A DNA stretch of 62,000 nt from Phoronis australis (taxonomy: Eukaryota; Phoronida; Phoronidae): the NCBI GenBank assembly GCA_002633005.1, contig NMRA01000050.1, forward strand, positions 395,983 through 457,982, given 5' to 3'. The translations under genes were made by a program, and so were the position numbers. Every line of letters begins with the position of its first letter. The first letter of the stretch is position 1. This document shows positions 1 through 10,639 of this stretch, piece by piece. The notes below the pieces were generated by a model, which searched no databases, was not told the origin of the DNA, and was given only the letters and a program-made list of their open reading frames with translations.

Positions 1-414
1 ATCGGAAGTAAACAATTTCCGGTATACTTGTAGCAAACTTCCGGTCCATTTACTGTGCCGATTCCTAGTCTTTTACGTAAAAAATTGTAGCCTCCAGAAG
101 CATTTGAACCTTTAAATGGAAACAAAATGGCCGCCACAGCCGCCATCTTGGATCCGATTTTGACGAAAAACAATAGGCTTCCAGTACTTCCGGAAGTACG
201 TGTTATGTGTAAATTTCGTGATGATCGGATGAAAATTGCGACCTGTATCGTGCGAACAAACAAAAAAAAAAAAAAACAAACTTAGTGTCAGAGCAATATA
301 CTTGCCGAAATTTATTTCGCCAAGTAATTAGCTTTAATGATTATTTGGCATTAATGTTGATGCCCGATATTACAAGAATAAGCTTTTTAGGTCTGAAAAT
401 ACCCTGGTAACAAA
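1..414. other. Non-coding, repeat-like stretch at left edge
   Basis: No exon is visible. The first ~270 bases have several CCGGAAGT/ACTTCCGG-type words and end in an A-rich tract, which is typical of a dispersed repeat tail. The stretch would lie in an intron or the 3' part of the minus-strand dehydrogenase gene, whose reading frame continues leftwards out of the window. Confidence 0.3.
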
Positions 415-665
415 AGGAGACAACTCTGACTAGACATCAGTAAGATACTACATGCTAGTAAATGAGTGAATTGGTAGAAAACTACAAGAGATTGTCCAGG
501 AGACAACTCTGACTAGACATCAGTAAGATACTACATGCTAGTAAATGGGTGAATTGGTAGAAAACTACAAGAGATTGTCCAGGAGACAACTCTGACTAGA
601 TATCAGTAAGATACTACACGCTAGTAAATGAGTGAATTGGTAGAAAACTACAAGAGATTGTCCAG
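415..665. repeat. Tandem repeat, 83 bp x 3
   Basis: Three consecutive 83-bp units begin at 415, 498 and 581, each starting AGGAGACAACTCTGACTAGA and ending GAGATTGTCC. Only a few substitutions separate them, so the amplification is recent. The array lies just downstream (on the minus strand) of the dehydrogenase exon at 731-892, in its predicted following intron. Confidence 0.95.
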
Positions 666-730
666 ATTAAATCTGCTCCGCAATATCACCAATTGTATCA
701 GCACAACTGACCACTACTTTGCATTATCAC

Positions 731-892
731 CTGGGCAGACACTGTTGACTGTGACTCCTGTACCAGCAAGCAGGGCCGAGAGATGATACCCCATCATAAC
801 CAGGGCAGCCTTGGAGTTCTTGTATGCCTGAAGACCCGAGTAACTACCATCTTCATGTAGTAGCAAGTTGTCCATATCCAGGGGTGCAACAG
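731..892 (-). CDS. Short-chain dehydrogenase exon with catalytic YxxxK (exon 4 of those seen)
   Basis: This exon runs from an acceptor (TTCTCACAG, ending at 893) to a donor (CCAG|GTGATA after 731). It is 162 bp and keeps phase 1 on both sides, so it joins the exon at 2369-2497 through a split Ala codon. The product contains the SDR catalytic motif YKNSK and, about 30 residues later, the structural motif VNSVCPG that follows the active site in classical SDRs. The motifs are read directly. The enzyme class (NAD(P)-dependent oxidoreductase, retinol-dehydrogenase/WWOX-like) is family knowledge, and the substrate cannot be told. The remaining C-terminal exon(s) must lie left of position 1 or were not recognised. 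Confidence 0.85.
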
Positions 893-2368
893 CTGTGAGA
901 AATACACGGACCAGTTTAAATCCAACGAAACGAGTGTGAGATCATACAAATCATCTTGGTTTTTGGCCAAAGTAGCGGTAGAAAACTGAGAATGATTGCT
1001 GATAACATGTTGAAACTGCACGTATACAATGTCCAACACTGCAAGGTAAATCAACCCATCATCATCATTGGAATAAAAAACCACAAAAAACATCTGAAAC
1101 CGCCTAACATTAGTAAATACACACCTTGATGGACTGATTTTCCATTGTGTATTATGTAAAAACAATGTTATCAAAAACTTTCTCAGTTTTATACAACTTG
1201 TGTGCTTACTTACGGAGAAAGTTGTCGTTTGAAACAACACTTGTTCAGTAGAGCTGGTCATTTACACGACATTAGATGGCAAACTGGATCAGCATGAGTC
1301 ACCTACACGAACACTGTCTGGGTATGCTCACATAAACAATTGTGAACGTCCAAACAACATGGAATGCCAGGGGTAACCCATATATGTATGCTACTCCACA
1401 AGCGTAACAGAAATGATCTATTTCGCCTTGCCCAAGTTTGTGTTTATACGACGCATAGTTGACATTGGAGCAAATGATCTAGTGAAACTTGCTCTACCTC
1501 TCATATCAGTGTCAAAAATGAACGCCATGTTGACACACATTCTTGCGTCCAATCATCTGTTCTGTTAGCTGCTCCGTGTCAACTGCACTCAGTGTAAATG
1601 CAGCTTAAGAAATGAGTTTTGCTCAGTGGCACAGCTCGCTAAAAATAGCCAGCTTGAATTATGTTACGGAAAAGCAAGCGTGTTCAAGCTTGTACCGCAA
1701 TGATTACCAAGAGGCAGAGTTTTCCAAACTTGGTAATGGATGTTTGTAAGTAAAATCAACTTATTCGTTGACCGTGGAATTGGAAGTTCAAATGTTTCGA
1801 ACTGTGCTCTACGTTCGAACTTCCAATTCTACGGTCTACGAGTAAGTTGATTTCACTTACAAACATACCTTCACAGAGATCATGAAAAACCTCTTTTCAA
1901 TCATTGGTAATGGATGTTGAAATTGAGACTGTTTCAACAAACTCATCCCACATTCTTTGACAAGTATAAGTAATCTTACCCATTACTTCTAACTCACTAA
2001 CAGATAGTATGGCAAAAATTCTTCAATTTGGAACACAAATAATTGCTAAAATTGCCATTTTTCTATTCTTCAAAGGATTGCCACATTGTTGGAAATGCGC
2101 AAAATTTTATCAAATGTTGTTTCACTGTTAATAGCTACACCATGCAAGCCACTGGTAAGAGTAATTTTTTGTTGATACATTTGACATTGAAAGTGAAATT
2201 TCACCTGTCTGCCATATTGTGTCCCAAACTGAAGAATATTTCCCATAATTAAGGAAGCAAGGACTTCTAAAGCTTGCAGCTGAGCATCAATTATGGAGAT
2301 ACACAACTTAGGTTAAAACAGTTTGGTAAAATTTAGCTACTTGTAGACAAAGTACTATTTTTACATAC
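893..2368 (-). other. Intron of the dehydrogenase gene, with a hairpin element
   Basis: This is the intron between the TSRIHDP exon and the YKNSK exon, in phase 1. I see no further coding segment. The ORFs here lack splice sites or family features. It contains the 54-bp-stem inverted repeat at 1740-1866, annotated separately. Confidence 0.6.
1740..1866. repeat. Hairpin/MITE-like inverted repeat
   Basis: The left arm begins ATGTTTGTAAGTAAAATCAA. The right arm (1813-1866) is its near-perfect reverse complement, ending CACTTACAAACAT. The arms run about 54 bp around a short loop holding TGTGCTCTAC. Differences between the arms are scattered substitutions plus a small insertion (AAATGTTTC) in the left arm. 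The whole could be a small foldback element or MITE, and the RNA would fold into a long hairpin. Confidence 0.85.
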
Positions 2369-2497
2369 CAAGTCGTCTGTTGAGCACCTTCTCTGGGTCA
2401 TGAATACGGGAAGTGATAAGCACAATACGAGAGTCATGTGAATTGGCTCCAGTCTTCTTCAGATCTTCCAACAGCAAATGGGTCAACAGGAAATGAC
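2369..2497 (-). CDS. Short-chain dehydrogenase exon with catalytic Ser (exon 3 of those seen)
   Basis: This 129-bp exon lies between acceptor CTATTTAG and donor CTTG|GTATGT. It starts with GT, completing the Gly codon opened by the previous exon, and ends with one base of an Ala codon. The product begins HFLLTHLLLEDLKKTG, the helix of the dimer interface in SDRs, and contains RIVLITSRIHDP with the catalytic serine of the Ser-Tyr-Lys triad at the end of beta-5. This exon was invisible as a long ORF and is supported by motif order and by phase agreement on both sides. Confidence 0.87.
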
Positions 2498-3011
2498 CTA
2501 AATAGGACCGTGTTGATGAGCTGGTTAGTGAGAAGATCAGCCTGTACTTTCATATGGCAGAAAAAGGGCATTGGCGATCAAGACAATGAAATCTGTTTTG
2601 TAGAATTAGTTAATAAAAATAATAAGAGGGACAATACCATCTCATGGTCTACCCACTGCTGCAACTATAATATCACAGTGTTTAATGCAGTTAACACATG
2701 GAAACCATTTCTCGATAATTAGTGTGATTACATTCTAATAAGTCTATATATTGTTGTAAATCTTTCAAACTGAAGTTGTACAGTTGCTTGCCAGACTCCA
2801 GGAACAGAGTGTAGCCAGACCTGCAGTTCAGTTTTGTGGTTTTAGACACCCATGCGATGAGCACATATGATATGAACATCCAACTTTATGGTCAGGAATT
2901 AGGCTATAGCTCCAAGTTAGTTAAACTTGGAAATTTCAATAGTGATCAGGTATTTATTTTCTTAATTTAAGTATTGAAGCCATATGTGTAGTCTTATCTC
3001 TTTAGCTTTAC

Positions 3012-3174
3012 CAAAGTAATTAGTAGCCATCACTATCTCCAGTCCATCTTGGCTAGACTGTCTCTCTTTGGGACCCATTATGCCTGCGTTGCAGATTAGA
3101 ACATGAAGCTTTTTCCCACTGTCATGGAAACGATCAACAAACGTTTCTATGGAATCCCTGCTGGCCAAATCCAA
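3012..3174 (-). CDS. Short-chain dehydrogenase exon with CNAG motif (exon 2 of those seen)
   Basis: This 163-bp exon lies between acceptor TATATTTCTAG and donor TTTG|GTAAAG. It starts in phase 0 directly after the AAG that closes the upstream exon, and ends in phase 1. It encodes LDLASRDSIETFVDRF (the D-L-A-S segment that contacts the cofactor), then LHVLICNAGIMGP, whose NAG is the hallmark of beta-4, and DGLEIVMATNYFG. The order and spacing match classical SDRs of the retinol dehydrogenase and WWOX-like groups. Confidence 0.9.
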
Positions 3175-3569
3175 CTAGAAATATATACAAGGCAATGGTG
3201 TTTACAATACATAATCCCGCATACCATATGTCTTTACATGTGTTGAGGAACAACTGCCTAGATGCAATAACTCTTGTCCGAACCAAGTGCCAAAATGTTT
3301 AAAACAACATTTCAGGGACGTCTGTCATATCAGTAACAAATGGAAGATATTAGCATGACTATTAACACTGCAATTAATAAATGAAATGAAAAAATGCAAT
3401 AATCAGACAAATAATACAAAAAGTAAAAAGTTCAAGGCATGCATAATATAAGAAATAGTCATGTGTCACTAAGTGACTTAAATCAAAGACATTTATCTGC
3501 TCCACAGAGCTGCCATGATATGATGAGCCATAAACTGGGAAAATGTAGTTATTGTTATGACCATCTGCT

Positions 3570-3830
3570 GACGAGACAGTGTGGCCTGGTTGATAAGTGC
3601 CCGTTTTCTTTACTAGAGGTCATGGGTTGTGCTTTTTCTCCTCCGTTTCAAAGGGTCACACTGCTAAACCCTTGAGCCAGGTTTCTAGCTCCTCAGCTCA
3701 GTTTTAACCATATATTAATAAAGCATAAAAATATTTCCAGGTGATCAGTGCAATGGGCCCACATGCGAGGCCTGCGCACGTCTGGTACAACGTGTCTCAG
3801 ACCGCCTGCAATTATTTTATATGTTATATG
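3570..3830 (+). repeat. SINE-like element, copy 1
   Basis: The head has a degenerate tRNA-like A box (GTGGCCTGGTTGATAAG). The body shares CTCAGCTCAGTTTTAACCAT, ATTAATAAAGCATAAAAA, TTTCCAGGTGATCAGTGCAA and TGGGCCCACATGCGAGGCCT with the copy at 57310-57500. The last part also occurs at 13540-13620 (CAATGGGCCCCGCCACTGCG and GGCCTGCGCACGTCTCAGAG). A shared body and a tRNA-like head indicate a tRNA-derived SINE family. Confidence 0.65.
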
Positions 3831-4145
3831 ACCATCTGCTTCATATTGTGCTAACAGCCCACTCAGTCTTCATACACAACAAGACTACCTTTGGAGATCA
3901 GTTGATTCTATGAGTTTGTGAGCAGAGGTTTACAGGTAGAGGCTACAAGTAATCAGGCAAAATACCAGTTCCCTATCATGAGCCGCCATGACAGGTCATT
4001 CTAGCTACTCTCGTGTTAAATTCCACCATCAATCATCCATTATGGTGGAAAATTACACTCACACTCAGCCATAAAGATGGGGAATTTTGTCGGATTGTTT
4101 TGGCACGAATTGTAAGTAATTATACAGATCCAAGTTTAATACACC

Positions 4146-4640
4146 GGCAGCCCAGAGCACTTAGCATAGATGAACGAGGCACCAACATCTGACCATAGCA
4201 GCACTTAAGAGTCCATCTCAGTATGTATAGAAATGGATGTCTGTCCATGTCTGCACTCTGGGTGTGACCCCTGGGGACCTTACAAGGGGGCCAAAAAACG
4301 AGATAGACTGGATATTCGAGGTACCGGCCAAAACTGATTTAAAACAGACAATAGGACCACACTGAACACCAAAAGATCCATGACAGACAAATAGCATTAT
4401 GGGTCGGAAAGAAACCGAAAAAGTACCCCAAAAATGAGCTAGCTGATACATTTATGGTACCGCAAAAAAAAACAATTCCATGTGATTCAATATTTAACTA
4501 CATGTCACTACATGCCCCATGACAGACAAAATACAATCAGGGTTGTGCCCGCCAGAAACCAGAAAAAATGTCAATCACTTTGCCATTGAAAATGTGAGCT
4601 AGATTAGATATTCGAATAACGACTTTCTAACACTGCTCTG
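4146..4640. repeat. Outer inverted-repeat arm (left)
   Basis: It begins CCGGCAGCCCAGAGCACTTA. This segment, through the ATGAACGAGGCACCAACATC and CCTGGGGACCTTACAAGG words, reappears reverse-complemented at 10640-11385. Further in are direct sub-repeats built on CATGACAGACAAA and GTTGTGCCCGCCAGAAACC. It probably forms one terminus of a large foldback-like element. Confidence 0.75.
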
Positions 4641-5174
4641 TGGTGGTAGAATGTTACAACTATTATTGTTGATGACGTGCATCATTATTGTCATTGGTTC
4701 GTGAGTTTCATTTAATTATCACGCAGCTTATTTTCTTTATAGGTAGCAGTACATCTTTCGCTGCCGTGATTTGGTTTCTTTTGGTAAGCGGGTTCTTTCC
4801 AGTGGTTACAACAGCATTTGCATAGTCGAATAGTAGCACGACCGGCCAGCTATTATTACGTATTAGCATCTGTATGTTACGCGGGTTTTGGTGACTAGTC
4901 TCTCACGAGTTTACCGGCAATCATTGACAAGATCTGTAACGAGAATCATGTGTTTTCCTCGAATGCTGGAATTTTTAGATTAATCACAGACTGTCGGCCA
5001 AACTGTTGTAAGTACTGAGTATTATGGCATAGCATGTTGTACTCGTGTGTATCTACTAGCTACGTTTAGAGCGTATATAGTTGTTGTTTAACGTATTGTT
5101 TCATTCAGTTGCTTGTTTGGGGTATATGTTGCGTGGTACCCGGTTCACAGGATAAATAGCTACGGGTTGCAGTT

Positions 5175-6080
5175 AGAGTGAGCAGGACTTTATTCACACT
5201 TTTGAGTGCAAAATGTTTGACTGTGTAATTCCATTGTACATCATCTACCATTGAAAGAAAGGGGCGTCTTAAGTTGCACAGTCCTGTCTTAAGTTGCACA
5301 GTCCTGTCTTAAGTTGCACAGTCCTTGGGTTTTAATCCCTGGGAGGTCCAATAGAGGACCCAAATGACCATTTAATTAAAATTTTGAGTGCAACATCCCT
5401 TACAAGAGCATTTCATGCAAATCACCACTCAAATAAAAATAATACGACTTAAAATGCAAAAATGTCTGGGGTGATTAATTAAGATGCTTACTAATTAACA
5501 ACCAATTAATGATCTATTTAAACTTTTTTAAAACTGCAACAAAAAATTCTTTTTCCAAAAGACAGCTTAGTAACTCTGGACACCTTATCCACACAATAAG
5601 ACACTATTTTCCATCGGGTTTGCAGATAAGTTGGCGGTGTTAATGGACTCCAAGAGATAAGAAGACCCTCAAAAATGAACTTGAGTAAAAGAGGAAACAC
5701 AAATGTTCATTACTGCTATGGATGAAACATTATTTCAATTAACAAAATACAGCTTTTGACATACACAATTCTTGTGTTATTGAATGATTAAGACACTTTA
5801 TTATTACTTAACGGCCAGTTAATGATTTCTTTAAACTTTTAAGTGCAACAAAAATTCTTTTTTTAAAAGAGTTTTAGTAACTCTAAGACACCATATCCAT
5901 AGTTCAAGACTGGGTTTTCTTGGGGTTTATAGATAAGATGGGGCTGTTTTGATCCCAAGGGATAAAAAGACTCCAAAAATGAAATTGTATAAAAAAGAAA
6001 AACAGCAATTTTTATTACTACAATGCATAAATCATATTATTTCAAATTTAAAATGCATTTGAAGATATGACAAATTTACT
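5175..6080. repeat. Left arm of foldback-like element
   Basis: It begins GAGCAGGACTTTATTCACAC and is matched in reverse complement by 7400-8135 (GTGTGAATAAAGTCCTGCTG at the far end). The arm has two diverged direct sub-units (about 5480-5700 and 5790-6010), each containing an AATTAATGATYTMTTTAAACTTTT-like segment followed by AGTAACTCT..ACACC. The other arm shows the same two-unit architecture. Confidence 0.8.
5266..5325. repeat. Tandem repeat, 20 bp x 3
   Basis: Three perfect copies of GTCTTAAGTTGCACAGTCCT start at 5266, 5286 and 5306. They are found only in the left arm of the foldback-like element, so the expansion happened after the arms formed. Confidence 0.95.
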
Positions 6081-6259
6081 ATCAAGTACAACAAAAATGA
6101 AACAAAAACATAGGTTGGGATATATCTGAAACTAAATATTAGCTAGCTTCAAATTAGAGCTAAACTGCTTGAAGCATATCTAGTGGCATCAAGTACATGG
6201 GATTGTGATGCATGGCGCAGCCTATTGTTTCATACGATAAAACCAGAATCCAAAAGGTA

Positions 6260-7480
6260 TTATTCACTCCGCTGTAATTTAATTGCAAACATCTCAGTTG
6301 TGATCATCGTCACCGTCTCCATCATTTCTCCTGGTAGAGGATCACAATCTTCGTCTACATCACTGTCCATATCATCATCTCTAACAGCATCACTGTCCAT
6401 ACCATCATCTCTATCAGCATCACTGTCCATACCATCATCTCTATCAGCATCACTGTCCATACCATCATCTCTATCAGCATCACTGTCCATACCATCATCT
6501 CTATCAGCATTGCCACCATCATCATTTGGCTCTCTTTCGATTTGAACCTTTGGAATGAGCGCAGGGGGCATCTGTTCTACACTAAATCAAATGATGCAAA
6601 ATTCGCCGTCAACATTTTCCCATCCATTGGTGGGTATTATGTCCAAGATTTGGAGATGAGCACTACCCCATAGTCTCGCAACAAATGCATTTCTATCCAT
6701 GTGAAGCACTAGTTCAGCTTCACACGGTGGAATACTGCTGCCCTCGATGCTTTTTTAAAAGCTTCTCAAATGGGTTTTGTCAACCAAACTGAACCGGTGC
6801 TTGTTTAGTTGAACAAGTTTCTGTGCTCCCTACAACACACAAAACAAAATCACGCAAGATTTTGAGGACTTCTTCTGTTGGAACATCGTGGTTCAATGAA
6901 GTAAAAACTCTCTGGAACTCTTTGTCATGATTGCACATGGCCTGCTCTTTCTTTATTTACAAATGCACAGGTATAGTCACATCCAATGAATGTGTGTAGG
7001 CCGATGTAGTAGTTACATTTAAATAACATAGATTAGCTTGTCCTCCAGGTCCAACCTCCATCCACATCGTGGATGTAACTCAACGGACATGGTGTAGGAA
7101 CAACACTAGAATGTCGGTGTCAGAACCTCTTATGACAATGTCTTCAGGTGTGGGCTTGTTCGCCTCAATTATATGAAAGATGACTCAGATGTCGGCTTCC
7201 GAGTAATTACAATTTAGAGATGGAACTGATTCTGTGCATACTTCTCCATCTTCGACAAGGTACAAGTGCACTCTCCTATCAATCCCCAATATACTTCCCT
7301 TCCATCTAGAAGTGGACTGTAGAAGTTGCTCAACCAATCCTTGGCGAGAAAGAATGATAGCTCTAACTTGTTTAAACGACTCCTACTCGAGTTGTTTCGT
7401 GAACCAGGTCTGTTTTCTTTTCAGATCCTTTTCTAACAAGTTCGCCTCTTACAGCAGGTCTTATTGCCCTCGTGGTCCAA
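6260..7480 (-). pseudogene. Decayed multi-copy gene inside the foldback element
   Basis: Reading the minus strand from 7480 down and allowing frameshifts and stops, I see LDGREVYWG, HLYLVEDGEVCTESV, CNYSEAD, then DIVIRGSDTDILVLFLHH (about 7090-7150) and LHTFIGCDYTCAF (about 6962-7000). Further on come EAELVLHMDRNAFVARLWGS, PTNGWENVDGEF and an acidic tail. From memory, this order (EAD, DTDVLVLLxHH, HxFxGCD) recurs in uncharacterised repetitive proteins of marine invertebrates and is reminiscent of a PIN/FEN-like nuclease core. That resemblance was not tested. Several in-frame stops and frame changes show that the copy is dead. It lies between the two inverted arms and was probably captured or encoded by the element. 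Confidence 0.55.
6361..6510. repeat. Minisatellite, 30 bp x 5
   Basis: Five 30-bp units begin CACTGTCCAT; the last four are identical or nearly so, and the first has ATATCATCATCTCTAACAG. Read on the minus strand, the unit gives an acidic decapeptide (GMDSDADRDD) repeated in register. That suggests it expanded within the acidic tail of the former coding sequence. Confidence 0.92.
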
Positions 7481-8135
7481 ACAACCCTGTGTTATCTATA
7501 AACCCAGGAAAAACTGCGTCTCAAATTGTGGATATGGTGTCCAAATTTGCTAAACTATCTTTTGGAAAAAATTTTTGTTGCACATACAAGTTTAAATAAA
7601 TCGTTATCCGGTCGTTAATTAAAAAGTGTTTAAATTGATACACGAGGATTTTTTGTCTTAAGTCGTATTTTTGTTCATTTCAAATAACGTTTTATCTATA
7701 CCAGAAATCAGAAATGTCGTATTTCCTTTTTTGTACAATTTCATTTTTTGGGGGTCTTGTTACACCTCAGGAAAAATGAATTGCGTGTGATTATGGTGTC
7801 TACAGTTACTAAGCTATCTTTTGAAAACACAAATTTTGTCCCCACTTAAAAGTTGAAATAAATTGTTAATTGGCTGTTAATTAGTAGGCATCTTAATTAA
7901 TAAACCCCAAGAATTTTCACATTTTAACTGGCATCATTTTAATTTAAGTGGTGATTTGAATGAAATAAAATGGATTTTTGGGTCCCTTTTGGACCACCCC
8001 AGGGAACAAAGCCCAGGATTGTCTAATGGAGACGCCCCTTTCCTTCAATGGAAGGTGATTTACAATAGAATTATGCACTCAAACCTTTTGCACTCAAAAG
8101 TGTGAATAAAGTCCTGCTGGCTGGTCTTTTGTTTA
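7400..8135. repeat. Right arm of foldback-like element
   Basis: This is the reverse complement of 5175-6080. The shared blocks in order are the GAATAAAGTCCTGCTG end, the CCTTCCATTGAAGGAAAGGG block, GGTCC..TTTGGACC words, AATTAAGATGCCTACTAATT and AGATAGCTTAGTAACTGTAG (given in the orientation of the left arm). Identity looks like roughly three quarters, with indels. Confidence 0.8.
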
Positions 8136-8219
8136 GCATCACTTGTGCTGGAGTAAGTATTTGGTGTGCTGCTCCTGATAACCTAAAACGACTACTTACT
8201 ACTCCACAAACATAACTTA

Positions 8220-8535
8220 GATGGAAATTTTACACCAATGAGAAAAAAGTAGGAAAAGTAGGAGATATTAGGAATTTCACAAAAAAGTAGGAAAAGTGGG
8301 AACAAGTCAAAAAAGTAGGCACAAGTAGGAAAAGTAGGAACGCTTGAAAGCCTGCAGTTGTAGAATAGATAGTACAGGGCCCGGTCTCCAATCGGCGTAC
8401 TCAGAGTCATACTCATACTCAAGATTTCATACTCAAAATCGTGCTCACTGGAGTCGTACTCAAAAAAGCGTATCTAATGTCACATTTCGAGTAGACTCCA
8501 AACGTACTCAAATCTGACACTCATACTCGAGTTGC
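8220..8535. repeat. Degenerate simple repeats: AAAAGTAGGAA and TACTCA types
   Basis: From about 8245 to 8345 the words AAAAAGTAGG, GTAGGAAAAG and AAGTAGGCAC recur. From about 8396 to 8530 the word (G/T)TACTCA or CATACTCA recurs at irregular spacing (GTCATACTCATACTCAAG and similar). No coding signal is present. Confidence 0.8.
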
Positions 8536-9229
8536 TATGGAACTCTTTATGATGTGAAATGCAAAACCACGCAAAGTCGCGCTGATTCATCGCTCCCTAT
8601 TGGCATAGACCACCCCAGCAACTACCGTCTACTGTCGTTACAATTACAAGAGTAAGCCTATAACATGGAATTCTGAGTGTTCTGTAACTGTTATTCATTT
8701 TTTCAGTATCAATACAATATTCTTACACCATTTCTTTGATACATTTGACAATTATTAAGCTTAACTTCTTGAGTTCCTCATCTCCCGAAAATATCTTAAG
8801 AAATTTGTTACAGCTTATCACATCAAAGAACCCCTGTTCTCTCTTGCTAATTTAGTATTGACATAGAACCCATTGCTGTGTAGGCCTACGCTGATGTCAA
8901 AACTTTGATACTGTATCCTTGTATTTTACTGGGATGCATTAAGTTAGTTGACATTTGGCGCGTGAGTTAAAAACAATACATGTGCAGGCATGCAGAGTTC
9001 ACCAGTGAACGGGACGAGACGTCTACTTAGAAAGCAGCAAACAAAATCTGGATTACCATTTGGGGATTGAGGAATTATAGATGACTAAACTATGACGTGA
9101 AATGTACCTGACAGGGAAGCAAACTGTTTTTAACTTTCCTCGCCTCCTAGTCTTTTGGAAACCCTACAAACCGTAGACACACCTACTGAAATAAGGGCAG
9201 CACAAACTTCTCACATATATTCCAAATTT
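8536..9229. other. No recognisable feature
   Basis: This intronic stretch is without long ORFs, splice-bounded exons or repeats that recur elsewhere in the window, as far as I can see. Confidence 0.4.
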
Positions 9230-10480
9230 TATAAAATCCATTGAGGACCTTTGAAGATACAGAAGTAAACGTAAACAATCAAAAATGCCACCAGAGTGCA
9301 CACTGTTAGTCAGATCCGTCATCATCCATTGTCAACATCATACAAATACACTTGCTAACAGTCCTGCAAACAGTTTAGGAGATACATCCATGGGTGCAAA
9401 AAACAAAACAAAACAGCCACTAGGAGGCGCCACAGTGGTCAAAGTCATTGGAAATTATCACGAGCCATCCTCTTCATAGTATGAACACACGTGCCAATTT
9501 TCACAATCATCCTTGATAGAGGGGTGGATGTCAAAAAACAGACTCGAAAACAGTAAAAATAACCACTAGGTGGTGCAAACTACGTCAAATCCATCTGAAA
9601 ACGGGAGAATAGCAATAGATTCCTATATGCCGAATTTTATCAAAAAGAGGTTGAGGACAGCAGTTTAGTTGACAGAGGGGTGGACGCTAAAACCAGACCC
9701 GAAAATAGTAACAGAGACCAATAGGTGGCGCAAAATATGGTGAATACATCCGAAAACCGGAAAATGTCACCATTTCAATTGAAAGTTATTTATCAAATTT
9801 CATAAAAATTCATCAAGCAGCTTCAGAGAAGCAGAGGAAAACAGAAAAAATGAAATTACCACTAGAGGCCACAGTGTTTGTCAGATCCATCTGAAAGTCG
9901 TCGTTGTTCCTTTTGAACTTCATAATAAATACACCTGATAAATTTAATAAAGATACTGCAGAGGGTTTAGGAGATACAGCCACAGGCGTAAAAAAAGAAA
10001 ACTTTCCCTAGGAGGCGCCACAGTAGACGAGGTCGCTGGAAAATCATCGGCAGCCCTCCTCTTCACATTAAGAACACGCCAATTTCACAATCATCCTTAG
10101 AGTGGTTTGGTTGACAGAGGAGCAGAAAGACCCGACAACAGTAAAAATGGCCACTAGGTAGCGCAAAATACCTCAAATCATACCGACAGCCTAAAGATAG
10201 CGTCTTCTCACTAACAGATGCCTATCTGCAAAATTTTATGAAAATCCGTTGGGGACCTTTGAAGATACAGAGGTAAATGCAAAAAAATAAGGTTACCACA
10301 AGGGGGCAAACCCGTAGTCCGTTGTCAACTTCATATAAATAAACTAGCAAAATATAATAAAGATCCTGTAGAGCATTTAGGAGAAACAGCCATGGATGCA
10401 AAAACAAACAAAACTGCCAGTAGGAAGCGCTACAGCAGTTGAAGTCGTTGAAAATCGCCAGCCGCCTCTTCACATTAAGA
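9230..10480. repeat. Array of diverged ~145-bp units with CTCF-like motifs (array 1)
   Basis: Units share the frame ATCC..GAGG..TTTGG..GACAGAGG..CAAAAA..AGTAAAAATGGCCACTAGGTGGCGC. Successive motif instances start near 9417 (CCACTAGGAGGCGCC), 9563 (CCACTAGGTGGTGC), 9718 (CCAATAGGTGGCGC), 9859 (CCACTAGAGGCC), 10006 (CCCTAGGAGGCGCC), 10151 (CCACTAGGTAGCGC), 10296 (CCACAAGGGGGCA) and 10417 (CCAGTAGGAAGCGC). Steps are about 146, 155, 141, 147, 145, 145 and 121 bp. Three sub-families alternate (phrases ATCCGTTGAGGACCTTTGAA, ATCCTGCAGAGGGTTTAGGA and ATCCTTAGAGAGGTTTGGTT). The motif fits the known CTCF core CCASYAGRKGGCR. Binding is an inference. Confidence 0.8.
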
Positions 10481-10639
10481 ACATATATAATTTACAGGAA
10501 TACAAGAATTCGCCATGAACTGCAAACGAAGCAGGTGATCACAACATCTTCCTTATCGAAATTTTTGATTCTGTGTAACTCAACTTATTAGATTTAACGG
10601 GAATCTTCATTACTTAACATATCACACATTTTCATCAGA

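Noticed and set aside
794-1261. 155-codon minus-strand frame overlapping the YKNSK exon
   Set aside because: It is the wrong frame. The dehydrogenase motifs YKNSK and VNSVCPG are in a neighbouring frame bounded by consensus splice sites.
9230-10480. CRISPR-like array because of regular ~145-bp spacing
   Set aside because: Units are diverged over their full length, there are no short identical repeats with unique spacers, and the DNA is clearly animal.
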